DNA from: Neurospora tetraspora
Taxonomy: Eukaryota; Ascomycota; Sordariomycetes; Sordariales; Sordariaceae
Direction: 5' to 3'
Length of the DNA stretch: 64,000 nt
NCBI RefSeq assembly: GCF_033439725.1
Contig: NW_026944383.1
Location: 4,526,001-4,590,000, forward strand
Each line of letters begins with the position of its first letter. Positions within the stretch are counted from its first letter, which is position 1. Shown here one piece after another: positions 37,271 to 48,791 of this stretch. The notes under the pieces are model-generated. The model was given only the letters and a program-made list of their open reading frames with translations. It had not been told where the DNA came from and made no database searches. The position numbers and the translations under genes are program-made.

Positions 37271-39695
37271 TTATCTGAACCTCGCGCGGCAGCGGCCCAT
37301 GACCTCTCCTTGGCACACCAGCTCAGCGCTGAATTCGGAACCGTCCAAAGTGAGATAAATATCGAAATAGACACGGTAGAAGGTACCCTGTGGTGTGTCC
37401 ATACGCTCGAAATCCTTCTCAAGGTTCTTGCGCGACAGATCCGACGTGAGCGTAACCACTTCCTTGATCCCTATTTTGGCACTGTCAGTTTTCATCCATG
37501 ATCAAATAGTAGCACGCATGACTCACTTGGATCTTTGGTATACTCCGGGCAGACATCATCGTCGCAGGCATACAAGATATCTTCGTACATGAGAGTAGCA
37601 CCAGGTGCCACTTGACGGAAGAAGGAAACCTTGACCGGCTCGCCAATCTTGACCTTCTGTCCCTTCTGAACAAAGATCTGCCGCGTGAACTTGCAGCGAT
37701 CCTTGCCATCGAGCGAGGGAACACGGTACGCCTCAGGATGGTAACCCTCCTTGAAAGGTTGAAGAGTAGCCATGAGGTAGTGGCGACGAGCAACACGGTG
37801 AGTGATGACTCTTTCAGTGATACCGGCCGTGACGGCACCCTTGACAATAGCGGCGACCGAGTCCATGGGGCGGACAACCTTGGACTGGAATTGCGGGGGA
37901 ACGTGGAGCTTGATCTGTTGGAAGAGGTATTCCGACGCACCGAAACCCCCAACAACAAGGATGTTCTGCAGTGTGCGATTCTGTGCTTGAATGGCAATGA
38001 TCTGGTTTCTGACAAGCTCCAAGATGCGGTTGACTACTGGCTCGAAGCATTGCAGAATCTCCTCGTTTGTGAACGTCATATAACCTTCTTCGATGCCTGC
38101 TTCAGGGAATTCAGCTTCGATACCAACGTCGACAGCCCACTTCTGACCGTTATTCCGGAAGTCGGCCTTGATTCGGTTTTCGAAGTCCATGATGCACTTG
38201 GCGTAGACGCGACCGGCAGTCTTGGATCCATCAGGAAGCTTCATCTTCCTGATCTTTGTCCGCAGAATGTTACTGAAGTTGCGGTTTAGAGCAGTCGAAC
38301 CGCATGAGTCACCAGAGCCAGCAGTGCATTCTGCCACGGTGAACGGATTCTCGTCCTCGACTTCATATGCGATCAAATCCACCGTTCCACCACCACAATC
38401 AACAATGAGAACCGCATCGTGTACCTTGAGGTTGAGAAGGCCTGTCTTGGAGCAGAAAAGCGCTGCGGCTTCGGGCTCACTGACCAGCGTTAGACGGTTG
38501 TCGTTCTCATCGCGGAGGAAGCCAGCCTGAATGGCGGCAGCTCGGGTCGCGGCCTTTCCAGCGTCGTTCCAAATAGCAGGCACCGTAAGATAATAGCGGA
38601 TGTTCCTCTCTTCACGGTTGAAGACTTCACCCAGAGTCTTCTGGAGCGCGGCGCGCATGGCCTGGCGGAGCTTGAAAAGATAGTCGGCCGCAACATCGAT
38701 CTCCGACTTTCCAGGTGGAAGAGGCGGCAGGTTAATAGGATCGATATAGGTGTTGCCCGACAACATCAGCTGGAGCTTGAACCACTCCACCTTTTGCACG
38801 CCAGGCTTTGGGTAACCAGTCGGTGCTAGGGCATCGGCGATATCGGGGCCCCATCCAACAACCTTCTGGTATTGATCATAGTAGAGAACAGTAGGAATCT
38901 AGGCGAGCATATGTTAGTGTCATGGTCCATGCTGAAGGCACCACAACAATGGGAGGTCAGCGAACCTTTTGCTTTGTGTATGAGCCAGCGCCGGGCCACT
39001 CTGTGATGATGTCCTCCTTGGCCTCATTGTTGGTAGCAAAAGCGAAAGCGACACCGGAGAAGGTGGTACCCTATGATTACTAGGTTAGCAACCGACATGA
39101 GAGGAGGGTAGTCTGGGTCCATAAGACTTACGAAGTCGATACCAACGATGAGCTGAGCCTTGCTACGGCTGTTGCCCTCCACCTCGGCAGCAGTGTTGCG
39201 ATAGGGAGCGACGGGACCGGTGGGCTGGGGCGGCGGAGGATATCCTTGAGCACCAGCATATCCCGGCGGGCCTCCCTGCAGAGGAGGACCACCTCCCATG
39301 ACGGGCGGAGGATAGCCGGAGACAGGGGGAGCCCCGGTGTTGATGGGCGGGGGACCGCCGACCAGTTGCGACGGCGGCGTGCGGGTCGGGCCTTGGTTCG
39401 CCAAAGGGCTGGTCCGGCCAACGGGACCGGGAGGGCCTGGCGGGTAGTTTGCGGAGTAGCTGGGCGGCCGTGGTCCGGAACCTGGATGATTCATTTGAGG
39501 AAGACTCTGCTGAGACGAGTTGGACGCAACGGAGGGCGCGGGACCCGGGCGGGACTGGAAGAGCTGCGGTAATTGAGGGGCTGCTCCGGGGGGCGGGGTG
39601 GGCGACTGCTGCTGATCAGGATTCGGCTGTATGCTGGCGGTCGATTTGCGTTTGCTAAAACCAAAGCCTTTCAGGCGAGAGTTCAGAGAACTCAT
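37271..39695 (-). CDS. Hsp70-like ATPase with proline-rich N-terminal extension (HSPA12-like)
   Basis: Four exons: 39695-39132, 39070-38966, 38898-37527 and 37470-37271, giving 746 residues. Residues 25-180 are Pro/Gly/Gln-rich (GYPPPV, PPGPPGPVG). The actin-fold ATPase begins at IVGIDFGTTFSG (183-194, phosphate-1 loop, split by an intron). It continues with TVPAIWND, SEPEAAAL, DCGGGTVDL (from 390, phosphate-2) and VVGGFGASEY (about 540, adenosine motif). The C-terminal part lacks the long substrate-binding and lid domain of true Hsp70, as in the divergent HSPA12 family that has expanded in filamentous fungi. Client or partner is unknown. A long intergenic region with GCAA and GGAT microsatellites lies just upstream. 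Confidence 0.88.
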
Positions 39696-39760
39696 AAGGG
39701 AGGACCGCCGAGGATATTAGGATTAGGAAGGAGAAAGGACACGAGGGAAGGAGAAAGACT

Positions 39761-39796
<36 letters not shown>

Positions 39797-39817
39797 GTGG
39801 GATGGATGGATGGATGG
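39761..39817. repeat. (GCAA)n and (GGAT)n microsatellites
   Basis: About nine GCAA units (39761-39795) are followed at once by a GGAT-type tract. They sit 65-120 bp upstream of the Hsp70-like start codon, probably in its promoter or leader. Confidence 0.85.
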
Positions 39818-42677
39818 ACGGATGGACGGCCGGGCTTTAGCTGGAAGAGGCGCAAGCAGCAAAGTGCAAAGAATGGGACGGGAACGAGGACCGCAAAGCT
39901 GAATGAGTGGGCAGATGGCGACTGGAGGACTGGACGCAGGACTGGAGGGAGCGAGAACGACTGCGAGAGGCAGAGGCAGAGGCGGGCGGGAGTGAGAAAT
40001 TAGGACACAAGAGGCAGGGTGTCAGGTTGCAGTGGCTTTGTGGAAGAGGGGCCTGCAACCGCGCTGGCTTGTTGTTGTCTTGTCTGAGCCTGCCTGCAAC
40101 TCCGTCTGGGCGAGTAATCCGTACTCCCGTGTTCGTGACTTCGTATGTAGAGATATTCAGGCAAGAATGACCCAATCGATTTTATATGATTTGGACAAAC
40201 TCGGTGCAGCTGGCCAAGTGAGAGAGTCCTTTGCAACTAACAGGCACAAAGCAGCAATCGAAAATAGTGGAGGTGGAGGCGACGATCAATTGAATATGAG
40301 TCCTTGTGTCAGGAAGGGAAGTGACAAAGTCAAAGGACTCCTCTGTTGGGCTGGCCCGCCTGGAGCAGCGACTGCAGTCGGGGGGTGGCAGCGACAAGAG
40401 TGGACGGACAGGTGGGGTGTCGGATCCTTCCTCCAAACAAACCCGCAGCTGGGGCGCTAGCAATGAACCAGGGTTCTGGGTGGGAGTGTAAGGCTGAGCT
40501 CCCGCTACAACAAATATCGAGATCTCGAGCTGGCAGTAACCAACTGGCTGAAGCTTCAACTCTCCGCCACTGGGATCTTGGGATTTCCCCAATCTGCTCT
40601 GTTGCTGTCCGTACTGTGGAAGCTCGAGTTGAAACAGCATCCATGCCCGGAAATCCAGAGTCGGAAACTCAATACCAGTTGGGGTTTGCGATGAAATAAT
40701 TACATGGGACGAACTCGTACTCGTTGCTCTTCTCACAGTGCCCCATTATACCTACGAATCCCGAATTTGACACCTCCGTACGTGACAGCGGGGAAAGCTT
40801 ACTTGAGAGGTCAGGATGATGTAGCTGCCCGCTCATACCAACACCAGACACAGATTCCAGAGACCGTATTATAATATTGCACTTTCCCAAACAGTGTCTT
40901 CAGGGTGGGGCGACTCGAGGCTGTTGGTGGGAGACGACGCGTGGGAGCTGCTCACTGCCAAGACCGCGCCTAGAAGATTGATAATGATAAAGGTAACACA
41001 TGGAACGCCACTTTCCCCTCGTGCACCTTATCCAACAAATCCCGTCTCTCTTTGTTTGCTCATGAGCCTTTCATTCCCTCAAGCTGTACTTTTGTGTCAA
41101 TTCATTCTCAGGCCATTGCCATTGATTCAACACTCAAGTTCAATCGGCAATTCAGAGCTGGATATCAAGTCGCGATGCCTGTCACGTCAGAGGACAACTT
41201 TTTGGGTCACTTTCTCTCAAGTCCCACGCCTGAAGCGTGAATGGCGTCACTTGGCCGTGCCTGACCTAGACCGAAAGTGGTCAAGCCTGGGTAGGACTTG
41301 AGTCCTCGTAGGACTTTTGCTGTTGAAGCGGCTCCCAACGAGTCACGAACAATTTATTCGCTGTCGGTGGTATCAAAGTATCAAGCCAGACTGCGGTGGC
41401 TGTGCCCCGCCCTGTCTGCTTCCTCCTCAAAGTCTCACCAATAGGAGCCTTGGAAATACCCTCCACGACAGCTGCTGCGACTTCCTCTCGTCGCCTGTCA
41501 AACTCCTGCCCAATGCTCAGCCGCAACCCTTTCAGGTTGTAATGTACATAGTAGCGACCTGCCGGTTCAACGACATTGGTTGGTTAGTTCGAGGAACAAA
41601 GGGACATCGTCAACACCGTCTCGGCTGTTGGCTCTCAGCACGGATGTGAACCTTACACCGTCGGGTTGGTCCGCGGGTGTCTGTCAGTTTACCTAAGATG
41701 GGGAAGCGCCACTCCCGCCATGCCGTGCGTAGGAAGCCAACGTGAGCAGACTTCGGATCTTGACACGGCCCGACCACCTTCATTCTTCACGGTGGGGAGG
41801 CTCTGTCACGGTCTCCCGAAAATCCCCATTACTACGTACATCGGAGACGTTGCCGGCTCCATGAGCTGCTCCGGCCGGAAAACTGTTCGACTACCGTTCA
41901 TGGTATCCACGTGTCTCCGGCCGGCGCCGGCGCCGGTCCCGCCCCATCTTAAACGTGCCTCATTGAAGAGCCTCATTTCCTGAAGAAGCTCAATCTCGAC
42001 GTCGTACTTCAGCTCAACGTCTCCGCTGCCTCGAGTCTCACGACTTTGAACCCGAATACGCCCTACAGAGGACCAGGTACAATTGTGCATGGTAACCTTT
42101 GAACCCTCCCCAGTCCAGAACATGTTTCTTTATCATCCGCAAGTGCGGGCTGGCGTGATCTCGTTTAATCTGCAATCGCAGTCCAGCATCACCGACGGTG
42201 AACAATCCACGGCTCAAACATGGCGAGAACGATATCTCGGTGGACTCGAGTCTTTCCACTCTCTCACTTTTGAGATATCTATCGCAAGCGCTGCCAGTGG
42301 ACGAAATACGGGTCTGGATCGGCCCTTGTCTGCCAGAATTGGGTTGGTGCTGACTATGACTCCGGCTATACCCAATGAAACAAGGCGCTGGAAGATTACA
42401 GGGCGACTCCTGATATATTCAGCTTTTTACCCCTGGTGCGCGCAGACGACGTGGATAACGCCCGTCATACATGTGCAACGGTGCCAGATCCACCAGGAAC
42501 GCTGCTGGGTCGACTCTGCGAGTCCGCTCAAGAGCGTGCATCTGACCAACACCATCCTCATGCGATAAATTCGTCTACGTGCTGTTGACCGTGAATCTCG
42601 GAGACACGGTTGTGCCGGATCGACTACCTGCAGAAGCGTGTCCGACAATCATATTACAAACCGCAAGTGGCATCGGG
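39818..42677. other. Long divergent intergenic region, no supported gene
   Basis: Nearly 3 kb separates two divergent start codons. Several frames of 100-180 codons exist on both strands (40182-40736 minus, 41806-42123 minus, 42083-42568 plus), but they overlap one another, lack motifs and show no convincing splicing. The part next to 42678 may be a long leader with upstream ORFs. A conserved non-coding or lineage-specific gene cannot be excluded. Confidence 0.45.
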
Positions 42678-43611
42678 ATGGATGGTCTTCAAGTTGTGGG
42701 CCGACCGGCAGGCAATCAACGGTCCGGAGAAGATGCGCCCGAGGTGGTTCATAGATGCGACGCACCGGAAGTGGTTCCGGGGGCGGCACCTGAAGTAGTG
42801 CCTTTAATGACCTATGCCGAGAAGTCGCCCGTCGGCGTGGCATCCGTACCCTACGGGTATCACCACTCTCCTTCGCCGTCACCGGCGCCGCCCGAAAGCG
42901 AACAGTTGTTCTACCCGCCAGCGTATCTTCAACCGGGCCAATATGGGGCCTCGCCGGACATGTACGGCGGGTCGCAGATGAGCTATCCGCCATCGCAGGC
43001 CGGACGTTCTATGGGGCCCCCGAATAAGAAAAACGAGAGAATTTGCGGCATCAAAAGGACCCTTTTCCTCATTTTACTCGCCGGCGGAGGTCTACTTCTC
43101 ATGGGGATTGCGATAGGCGTGGGAGTGGGAGTTGGCGCTGGGACCAAGAGCGACAGCAACACTGCCGGAGCGTAAGCAAACCTTACCTCATTTACCCAAC
43201 CACGGAGTTACCTGGACTGACAAAACCTCCAGGACTGCCTCATCAAGTACATCACCCACAAAGACATCAGCTACAGCAACGGCAACCTCAACCACCCCAG
43301 CAGGACCAACCAACTGCCCAGACGTGGGCGAGAGGACGTATTTTGCGAAGAACGGCAAGAAATTCCTCCAAACGTGTGGAATCGATTATTCCGGCGACGG
43401 AGGCGCCCACGATTTGACGAACACGAAGACGACGACCTTTGACGAGTGCATCGAGGAATGCTCGACGACCAACGGGTGTACGGGGGCAGGATGGGAAGAC
43501 TTTCAGGACGATGGGCAAGACAAGTATCGCCGAGTGTGCTGGATGAAAAATGACTTACAAAAGTCACACTCTGCGGAGTCGGCATACAGCTTTGCTGCCC
43601 TGGTTGAATAG
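42678..43611 (+). CDS. Single-pass membrane protein with PAN/apple-like ectodomain
   Basis: Exons 42678-43171 and 43233-43611 (gtaagc...ccag) give 290 residues. The ATG at 42678 (MDGLQVVG) is chosen because the conserved-looking head starts there; the open frame continues upstream only through unlikely sequence. The cytosolic head has three APEVV words (about 34-52) and a Pro/Tyr-rich stretch. A membrane segment spans about 129-152 (LFLILLAGGGLLLMGIAIGV), then a Ser/Thr/Pro stalk and a cysteine-rich ectodomain (about 180-290) with C-x-DVGERTYFAKNGKKFLQTC, FDECIEECSTTNGCTGAGW and RRVCWM, similar to PAN-type lectin-like modules. The repeated APEVV head plus such ectodomains recurs in filamentous ascomycetes, as I recall. 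Ligand unknown. Confidence 0.75.
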
Positions 43612-45912
43612 AGAAATGGGCTGTATGGCACGAGCCCGAGAAGTGAAGAGATGGACACGAGGCGCTCGGGAATGCTCAGTCCTCACGCAAACTGTATTTC
43701 AGCTGGGTTTGAAGTCCTCACGGCCTTAAACCAAAGTGGCTGTTTCATCAGGAACAACCAGCTGAGGAGACACTTGGAAACAGAGTTGATGGGATATCGT
43801 TGGGTGCTCAGGGTTCTGATCGCAGGTCGCAAACGCAGATGTTCAGCTATGGGAGGTTCTGTTTCAGCAAAAAGTGTTGGGTAATGGGGAAAGAAGGCAG
43901 CGTAATGCTTGGAGGAGGATATACCACGAGGAAATACGGCTGGGGATATTGAAGACAGTTAATGTACGGGAGGTAACACATGTGTCACCGCAAGAAAAAA
44001 AAATCTAACCTATCTTATCAATTACCATGTCGATGTTTGCATGTTAAAGGAAGGCCGTAAGACAGTTCCCAAAAGCCCTCCGGTAGTTCTAGGCTCTCAC
44101 CCATGGTGTCCAAACGTGCTGCGACCGCCTTTATGTTTGATGGCCGCGTCGTTACATCACAGCACCGAGTTCGACACGGTGATAACTGCCGAGAGCAAAG
44201 GCCTGGACCGCCGGCGTGAGAGCGAGCTATCGGAGAAAGAAACCAATGCAACCGCCGCGTCACTGCCCGACGGCGCCGTCAACATTGTCGGGTGTACCGG
44301 TGTAACCAGTCTCGGTGGAGTCGGTCCCCATCCGGCGTTCCACGCGTCGGGGTGAAATATTTGACGACGACCAGGTTGGTCGTCCTACCCTTGCCCCGCG
44401 CGGTGTGCGACTTTGTGGAAACTGAGTCGTTCCCCTCTCTCCCTTCTTGGCCAGTTGGAGAAGAAGGAAGTCATCACAAGAGCGGGTTTTCAGCAAAGCT
44501 TTCCAGAGTTCCATCGTGTGCTCATTCACCACTTTCACGTTTTTCCCCAAGTTTTTGTTCGCGGGGTCACCACAATTTGACCGAACTTCCCCAATTTCTG
44601 GGGGATGGTTTGTTTGGGGGAGAGACCTGGAGACGTGGGAGAGAGCACCACACATCACCCACATCTCCACTGTTGTCGGCCCGTATAGGCCATGTCCACA
44701 CGGGGAAGCACACGCTAGGAGCGCAAAAGACCAGGTACCCCGTGGGCCGTAGGTGCCATCGAAACCCAGAGAATCTCCACATCTATATCAAGGCATCGCG
44801 CCGCTCGCTGTCAGTGTCACCGAACCCGCCGTGCTTGGATCGTCGGCATTCCGCTCCTTTGTTGTTCTGTGAACCCGCCCGGACACGGAGTGTGTGTGCA
44901 AATACGGTACGGACCACCGACCGGTCGAGAGGTTTGGACTCCGAAGCGGTGAGCATCCCGGCTCCTTCTTTATCTTCCAGGTTCTTTCAACTCGTCCGCC
45001 AGTCATCTGGACCGTGGCAGACGGTTGCGGTGAAGTCTATCTCGGTGCCCAAAGTCAGCGCTTGGTACCTTGTCCCAACACTCGACCTCCCCAGTTCGTT
45101 TCGAGACCCCCGAGTACGTACGGTACTATCGCGAAATTTCGAAGTTTGGGCTCCGGAGAAGGGAACAACGACCCAAGACCTAGGAAGGCGTTACCGGAAG
45201 GCGATATCAGGGAGCATACTGCAAAAATCACACGCATCACCAAAACTTTTCCGTCAAAGAACGGCCAAGCGACGGGACGGTTCAAACCTTAGTCCCCGGA
45301 CCCCAGTTGCCCAAAATTCATCAAAGACCGCAAAGACCCAATTGGAACGTGGAATATTCGAGGCCTTGGAGGCTTTCAACAATCAGCTACACACCCAGGA
45401 CACCCCAACTCGTGCTATGACATCGATCCTACCCTGAACCTGCAGAGTGGCATCAGCACATGCAAACTGGGCAGCAAAATCTACCTACTTTCTCTACGAC
45501 GTCAGCAGCCTCTCCGGTGTAAGTGATCCTTGACCCCTTGACTTTAAAGTTCTGGTTCTGCGGCTCGGCTAGGCCTGAGCTCGTGAGAACCTCATGTTTT
45601 GGCCGCGGGACTTTCAGGTAGCGGTGCATCACTGCATCCTCGCATCCCCAATCGTGCCGATTGTCCAGGAACATTAATATCGATTGTAGGAAGAGGTTGT
45701 TCTTTGAATCTTCGAACCCCAGAAACGGGTCTTCTTTCATGACCTCATTGGACCAGTGCTACCCAGATCCGGGCCGTTTCAACCAGGTCCACGGCCCTGA
45801 AGACGCAAAATAACCCCGCAAGAGATCCTCTCGGCCTATCACACAAGGCGCCCTGCTGACCTGCCCCGCATCAACGACCATCATTTCACGCATCCAAGAG
45901 GTACCTCTACCT
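43612..45912. other. Gene-poor region with a long ATG-less open frame
   Basis: About 2.3 kb. A frame of 381 codons (44292-45437, +) is open but starts at GTG and has no ATG until its last few codons; it is R/S/P-rich, like a chance GC-rich frame. A 95-codon ATG frame on the minus strand (45740-45453) ends CCPVCMC. Neither has recognisable domains. Confidence 0.45.
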
Positions 45913-46443
45913 ATGCAAGCCGACGATACGCCGCCCGCAAGCTTCACAGGCAGTGGTGCTGTGCTAGATATGCCCGGTGTAACAAGGCGGCGGCGCTCTT
46001 TAAACTCCAGCACGGCGCCTGACCCGGCAGCACACAAAGCTGGTGTCCATGCCCGTGGCTCTGCTGACGACTCACGTTATCATCACGGGCCGTCCAGAGT
46101 TGAAAGCAACAGTTGCACAGAGGCAAGCGACCCCAAAGAAAAAGAGGCCCGAAAGACGCAGACGGGTGCCGGTGCCGACATTCCCTCCAGCCCAGGCAGC
46201 CCTCCATCGCCTAGAACTACCGTCTTCACTCGCTTTCGTTCCACCGGCCCTAGTGCAGTTAGCAAATCACAAGCGAAGAGTTGCCGTGGTGTCCTCACCA
46301 GCCTGATTCGTGTGCTCTCATCGTCAGTGGCTTTCTTGGTAGTCGTTTTTGTAAGTACCTTTTTTCCTACACCTAGCGCTTTCCTTCAGTCGGACCGTTC
46401 CAAATATGCTCCTTACCGGCATTTTGCCTTGGACTGCACCTAG
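45913..46443 (+). CDS. Hypothetical small protein with C-terminal membrane-like segment
   Basis: An ATG-initiated frame of 176 codons. It is Ser/Pro/Arg-rich and polar, with one hydrophobic run near the end (about 142-157, VAFLVVVFVSTFF). A gtaagt donor lies at the end of that run (about 46351), so the real protein could continue by splicing. No family is recognised. It lies upstream of and in the same orientation as glucokinase, and may equally be a chance frame. Low confidence. Confidence 0.3.
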   Translation: MQADDTPPASFTGSGAVLDMPGVTRRRRSLNSSTAPDPAAHKAGVHARGSADDSRYHHGPSRVESNSCTEASDPKEKEARKTQTGAGADIPSSPGSPPSPRTTVFTRFRSTGPSAVSKSQAKSCRGVLTSLIRVLSSSVAFLVVVFVSTFFPTPSAFLQSDRSKYAPYRHFALDCT

Positions 46444-47060
46444 CGGGAAACTCGGACCAAGCAGCGGACCAGCTAGGAATTTGGAATGAACCAGCCCGGC
46501 CCAGGGTAGTGGGCATGCACTTGCTATGTACTTCGGAGTTACGTAGCGAGGACAAGGAAGTGCAGGTTGGTTAACCTGCTTGTTGGGTTCAAGTCGGCCG
46601 AGCGAAGCAGGTCCGTCCACAAACCTAACATCGGATTGCTTCAAATTTACCTGGCTGGAACCACTGCGCGGTACCCATCGGACTGGACCTCCACTGGGCA
46701 TTTGATGCCCCTGGTACCCCACCGATTATGCCCCTCCACGGACATCCCACCAAGAACCTAACATCATACCGTCACGGGGGATTCCCCACGGAGAAGCACT
46801 CGCATTGTACAGGAAATCGTCCACCACTACCAGTGCATATATTAACCTGAACTCCCCAGATTCTCCGGGCTCTGCTCCCCGACTCAGCACTTCATTATTC
46901 TTCTTTCTTATCTCGACAATCCACTTTGACTCCCACAACCAAGGCCACCTTCTCTCCCCCGGCCCTTACGCAACAAGCTCAACAACCACAACTGCCACCC
47001 GCAGTGTGCGAGACTCTTCCCCCATTTCCCACAACCGCACCAGTCTCGAGCCCGCTCACC
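46444..47060. other. Glucokinase promoter and leader region
   Basis: About 620 bp. The last 150 bp are C/A-rich with CAACAACCACAAC-type leader sequence and end at the glucokinase ATG. No separate gene seen. Confidence 0.5.
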
Positions 47061-48791
47061 ATGGCCCTCGAGACTCAGGCAAAGACCGTTGTCGGTCAGT
47101 TCGACTATTCGGACGAAGATGTCAACAAGGGTGTCGTAGAGTTCCTTCGTCAGATGGGTAGGTGGTCCCATCGCCGTAGACAAATGCCGCAACAAGCTCT
47201 GACACTTTGAGGATTGCAGCCGAAGGTCTCGAGAAAGATGGCACCAGCTTGGCCCAGATTCCCACATATGTCACCGCCGTCCCCAATGGCACTGAAAAGG
47301 TTGGTTATACACTGCTGCCAATACCTAGGCAACAAGTGCTTGCAACCGATAGCTAACTTCCTCCGATCGTAGGGTCTTTACATGGCTGTCGACCTCGGTG
47401 GCACCAACTTCCGCGTTTGCTCGATCCAGCTCAACGGTGACACAACCTTCCGTCTGACGTACACCAAGGTCGCCATCCCTAGAGAGCTCATGGTTGCCAA
47501 GACCGCTGAGGAGCTGTTCGCTTTCTTGGCAAAGCAGATCGAAATCTTCCTCAGGACACATCACGGCGATCACTTCGAGGCACATATCCGCAGACGCATG
47601 ACCATCAGCTCCCCCGAGGGCTTCAAGGACGAGAATGTCTTCCGTCTCGGCTTCACATTCAGTTTCCCCGTCCAACAATTGGGTATTAATAAGGGTACAC
47701 TCATTCGCTGGACCAAGGGCTTCGATATCCCAGATGCCGTTGGAAAGGACGTTTGTGCTCTCCTGCAAACGGAGATTGACAAGCTCCATCTCCCCGTCAA
47801 GGTTGCCGCTCTCGTCAACGACACTGTTGGCACTTTGATGGCTCGTTCCTACTCTTCCCCTGGCAAGAGCGGTGCTATCCTCGGTGCTATCTTCGGGACT
47901 GGCACCAACGGAGCTTACGTCGAGAAGCTCTCCAAGCTCAAGAAGCCCTTGGCCGGCGAGTACGACAACTCTACCGGAGAGATGGTCATCAACACCGAGT
48001 GGGGTGGGTTCGACAACCAGCTCAACGTCCTCCCTAACACACCATGGGATGTCCAGCTCGACAAGGCCACCCCCAACCCCGGTATGCAGATGTACGAGAA
48101 GCGTGTCTCCGGCATGTACCTCGGCGAGATCTTGCGATTGGCGGTCATCGATCTGCTTAAGAACACAGACGCTACTTTCTTCAAGGACGATAACTCGAGC
48201 TCCAATGACTGGAAGTCAACCACCAACATTGCCGAACACTCCCCTATCTACAAGCAGTGGGGTATTGATACCTCGGTCCTGTCTGTCGCTGCCGCTGACA
48301 CTACCCCCGAGTTGTCGATTCTCCGCCAGGAGCTCGAGTGTAACCTCCATGTTTATGCCCCCTCTTTGGAGGATGCCCAGGCTTTCAAGGCCATTGCTGG
48401 TGCTATCGGTCGCCGTGCTGCTCGTCTTTCGGCTGTTGCCATTGCCGCTATCGTTCTACAGACCGGCAGGCTTACCGACCCCGAGCTGGACGGCGAGCCC
48501 ATCGACATTGGTGTTGACGGAAGCTTGGTCGAGCACTATCCCTACTTCCGTGACATGATCTACGAGGCCCTCCGTGCCATCAAGGGCATTGGTGAGGAGG
48601 GTGCCAAGCGGATCCGCATTGGTATTGCCAAGGATGGATCCGGTGTTGGTGCCGCGTTGATCGCTCTCGTTGCCGCTGGCATGGAGAAGAGCACTTCCAC
48701 AGCCGACTTCATCAGCGACCTGCGTCTTAACGCCAAGAAGAACGACTTGACAGCCGTGCCTGAGCACAGCGAGCTCGCCGCCGGGGAATAG
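47061..48791 (+). CDS. glk-1: Glucokinase
   Basis: Phosphorylates glucose to glucose 6-phosphate in the cytosol. Exons 47061-47157, 47220-47299 and 47373-48791 give 531 residues. The phosphate-1 loop is LGGTNFR (67-73). The sugar-binding hexokinase signature LGFTFSFPVQQ starts at 151. KGFDIP and LVNDTVGTLMA follow, with catalytic D209, then FGTGTNGAYVE, INTEWGGF and C-terminal GSGVGAALIALVA. FSFPVQQ and the sequence around it fit fungal glucokinase (GlkA/Glk1 type) better than hexokinase, which favours the glk name; this is from remembered family patterns. Introns are 62 and 73 bp, the second with a gctaac branch. Confidence 0.93.

Noticed and set aside
42083-42568. 161-codon plus-strand frame upstream of the membrane protein
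   Set aside because: No motif; overlaps equally open minus-strand frames; no splice link to the downstream gene found.
41806-42648. Chain of minus-strand frames that could be spliced together
   Set aside because: Candidate introns are weak and the resulting peptide resembles nothing recognised.
45453-45740. 95-codon minus-strand ATG frame ending CCPVCMC
   Set aside because: The cysteines lack zinc-finger spacing partners; no conservation evidence.
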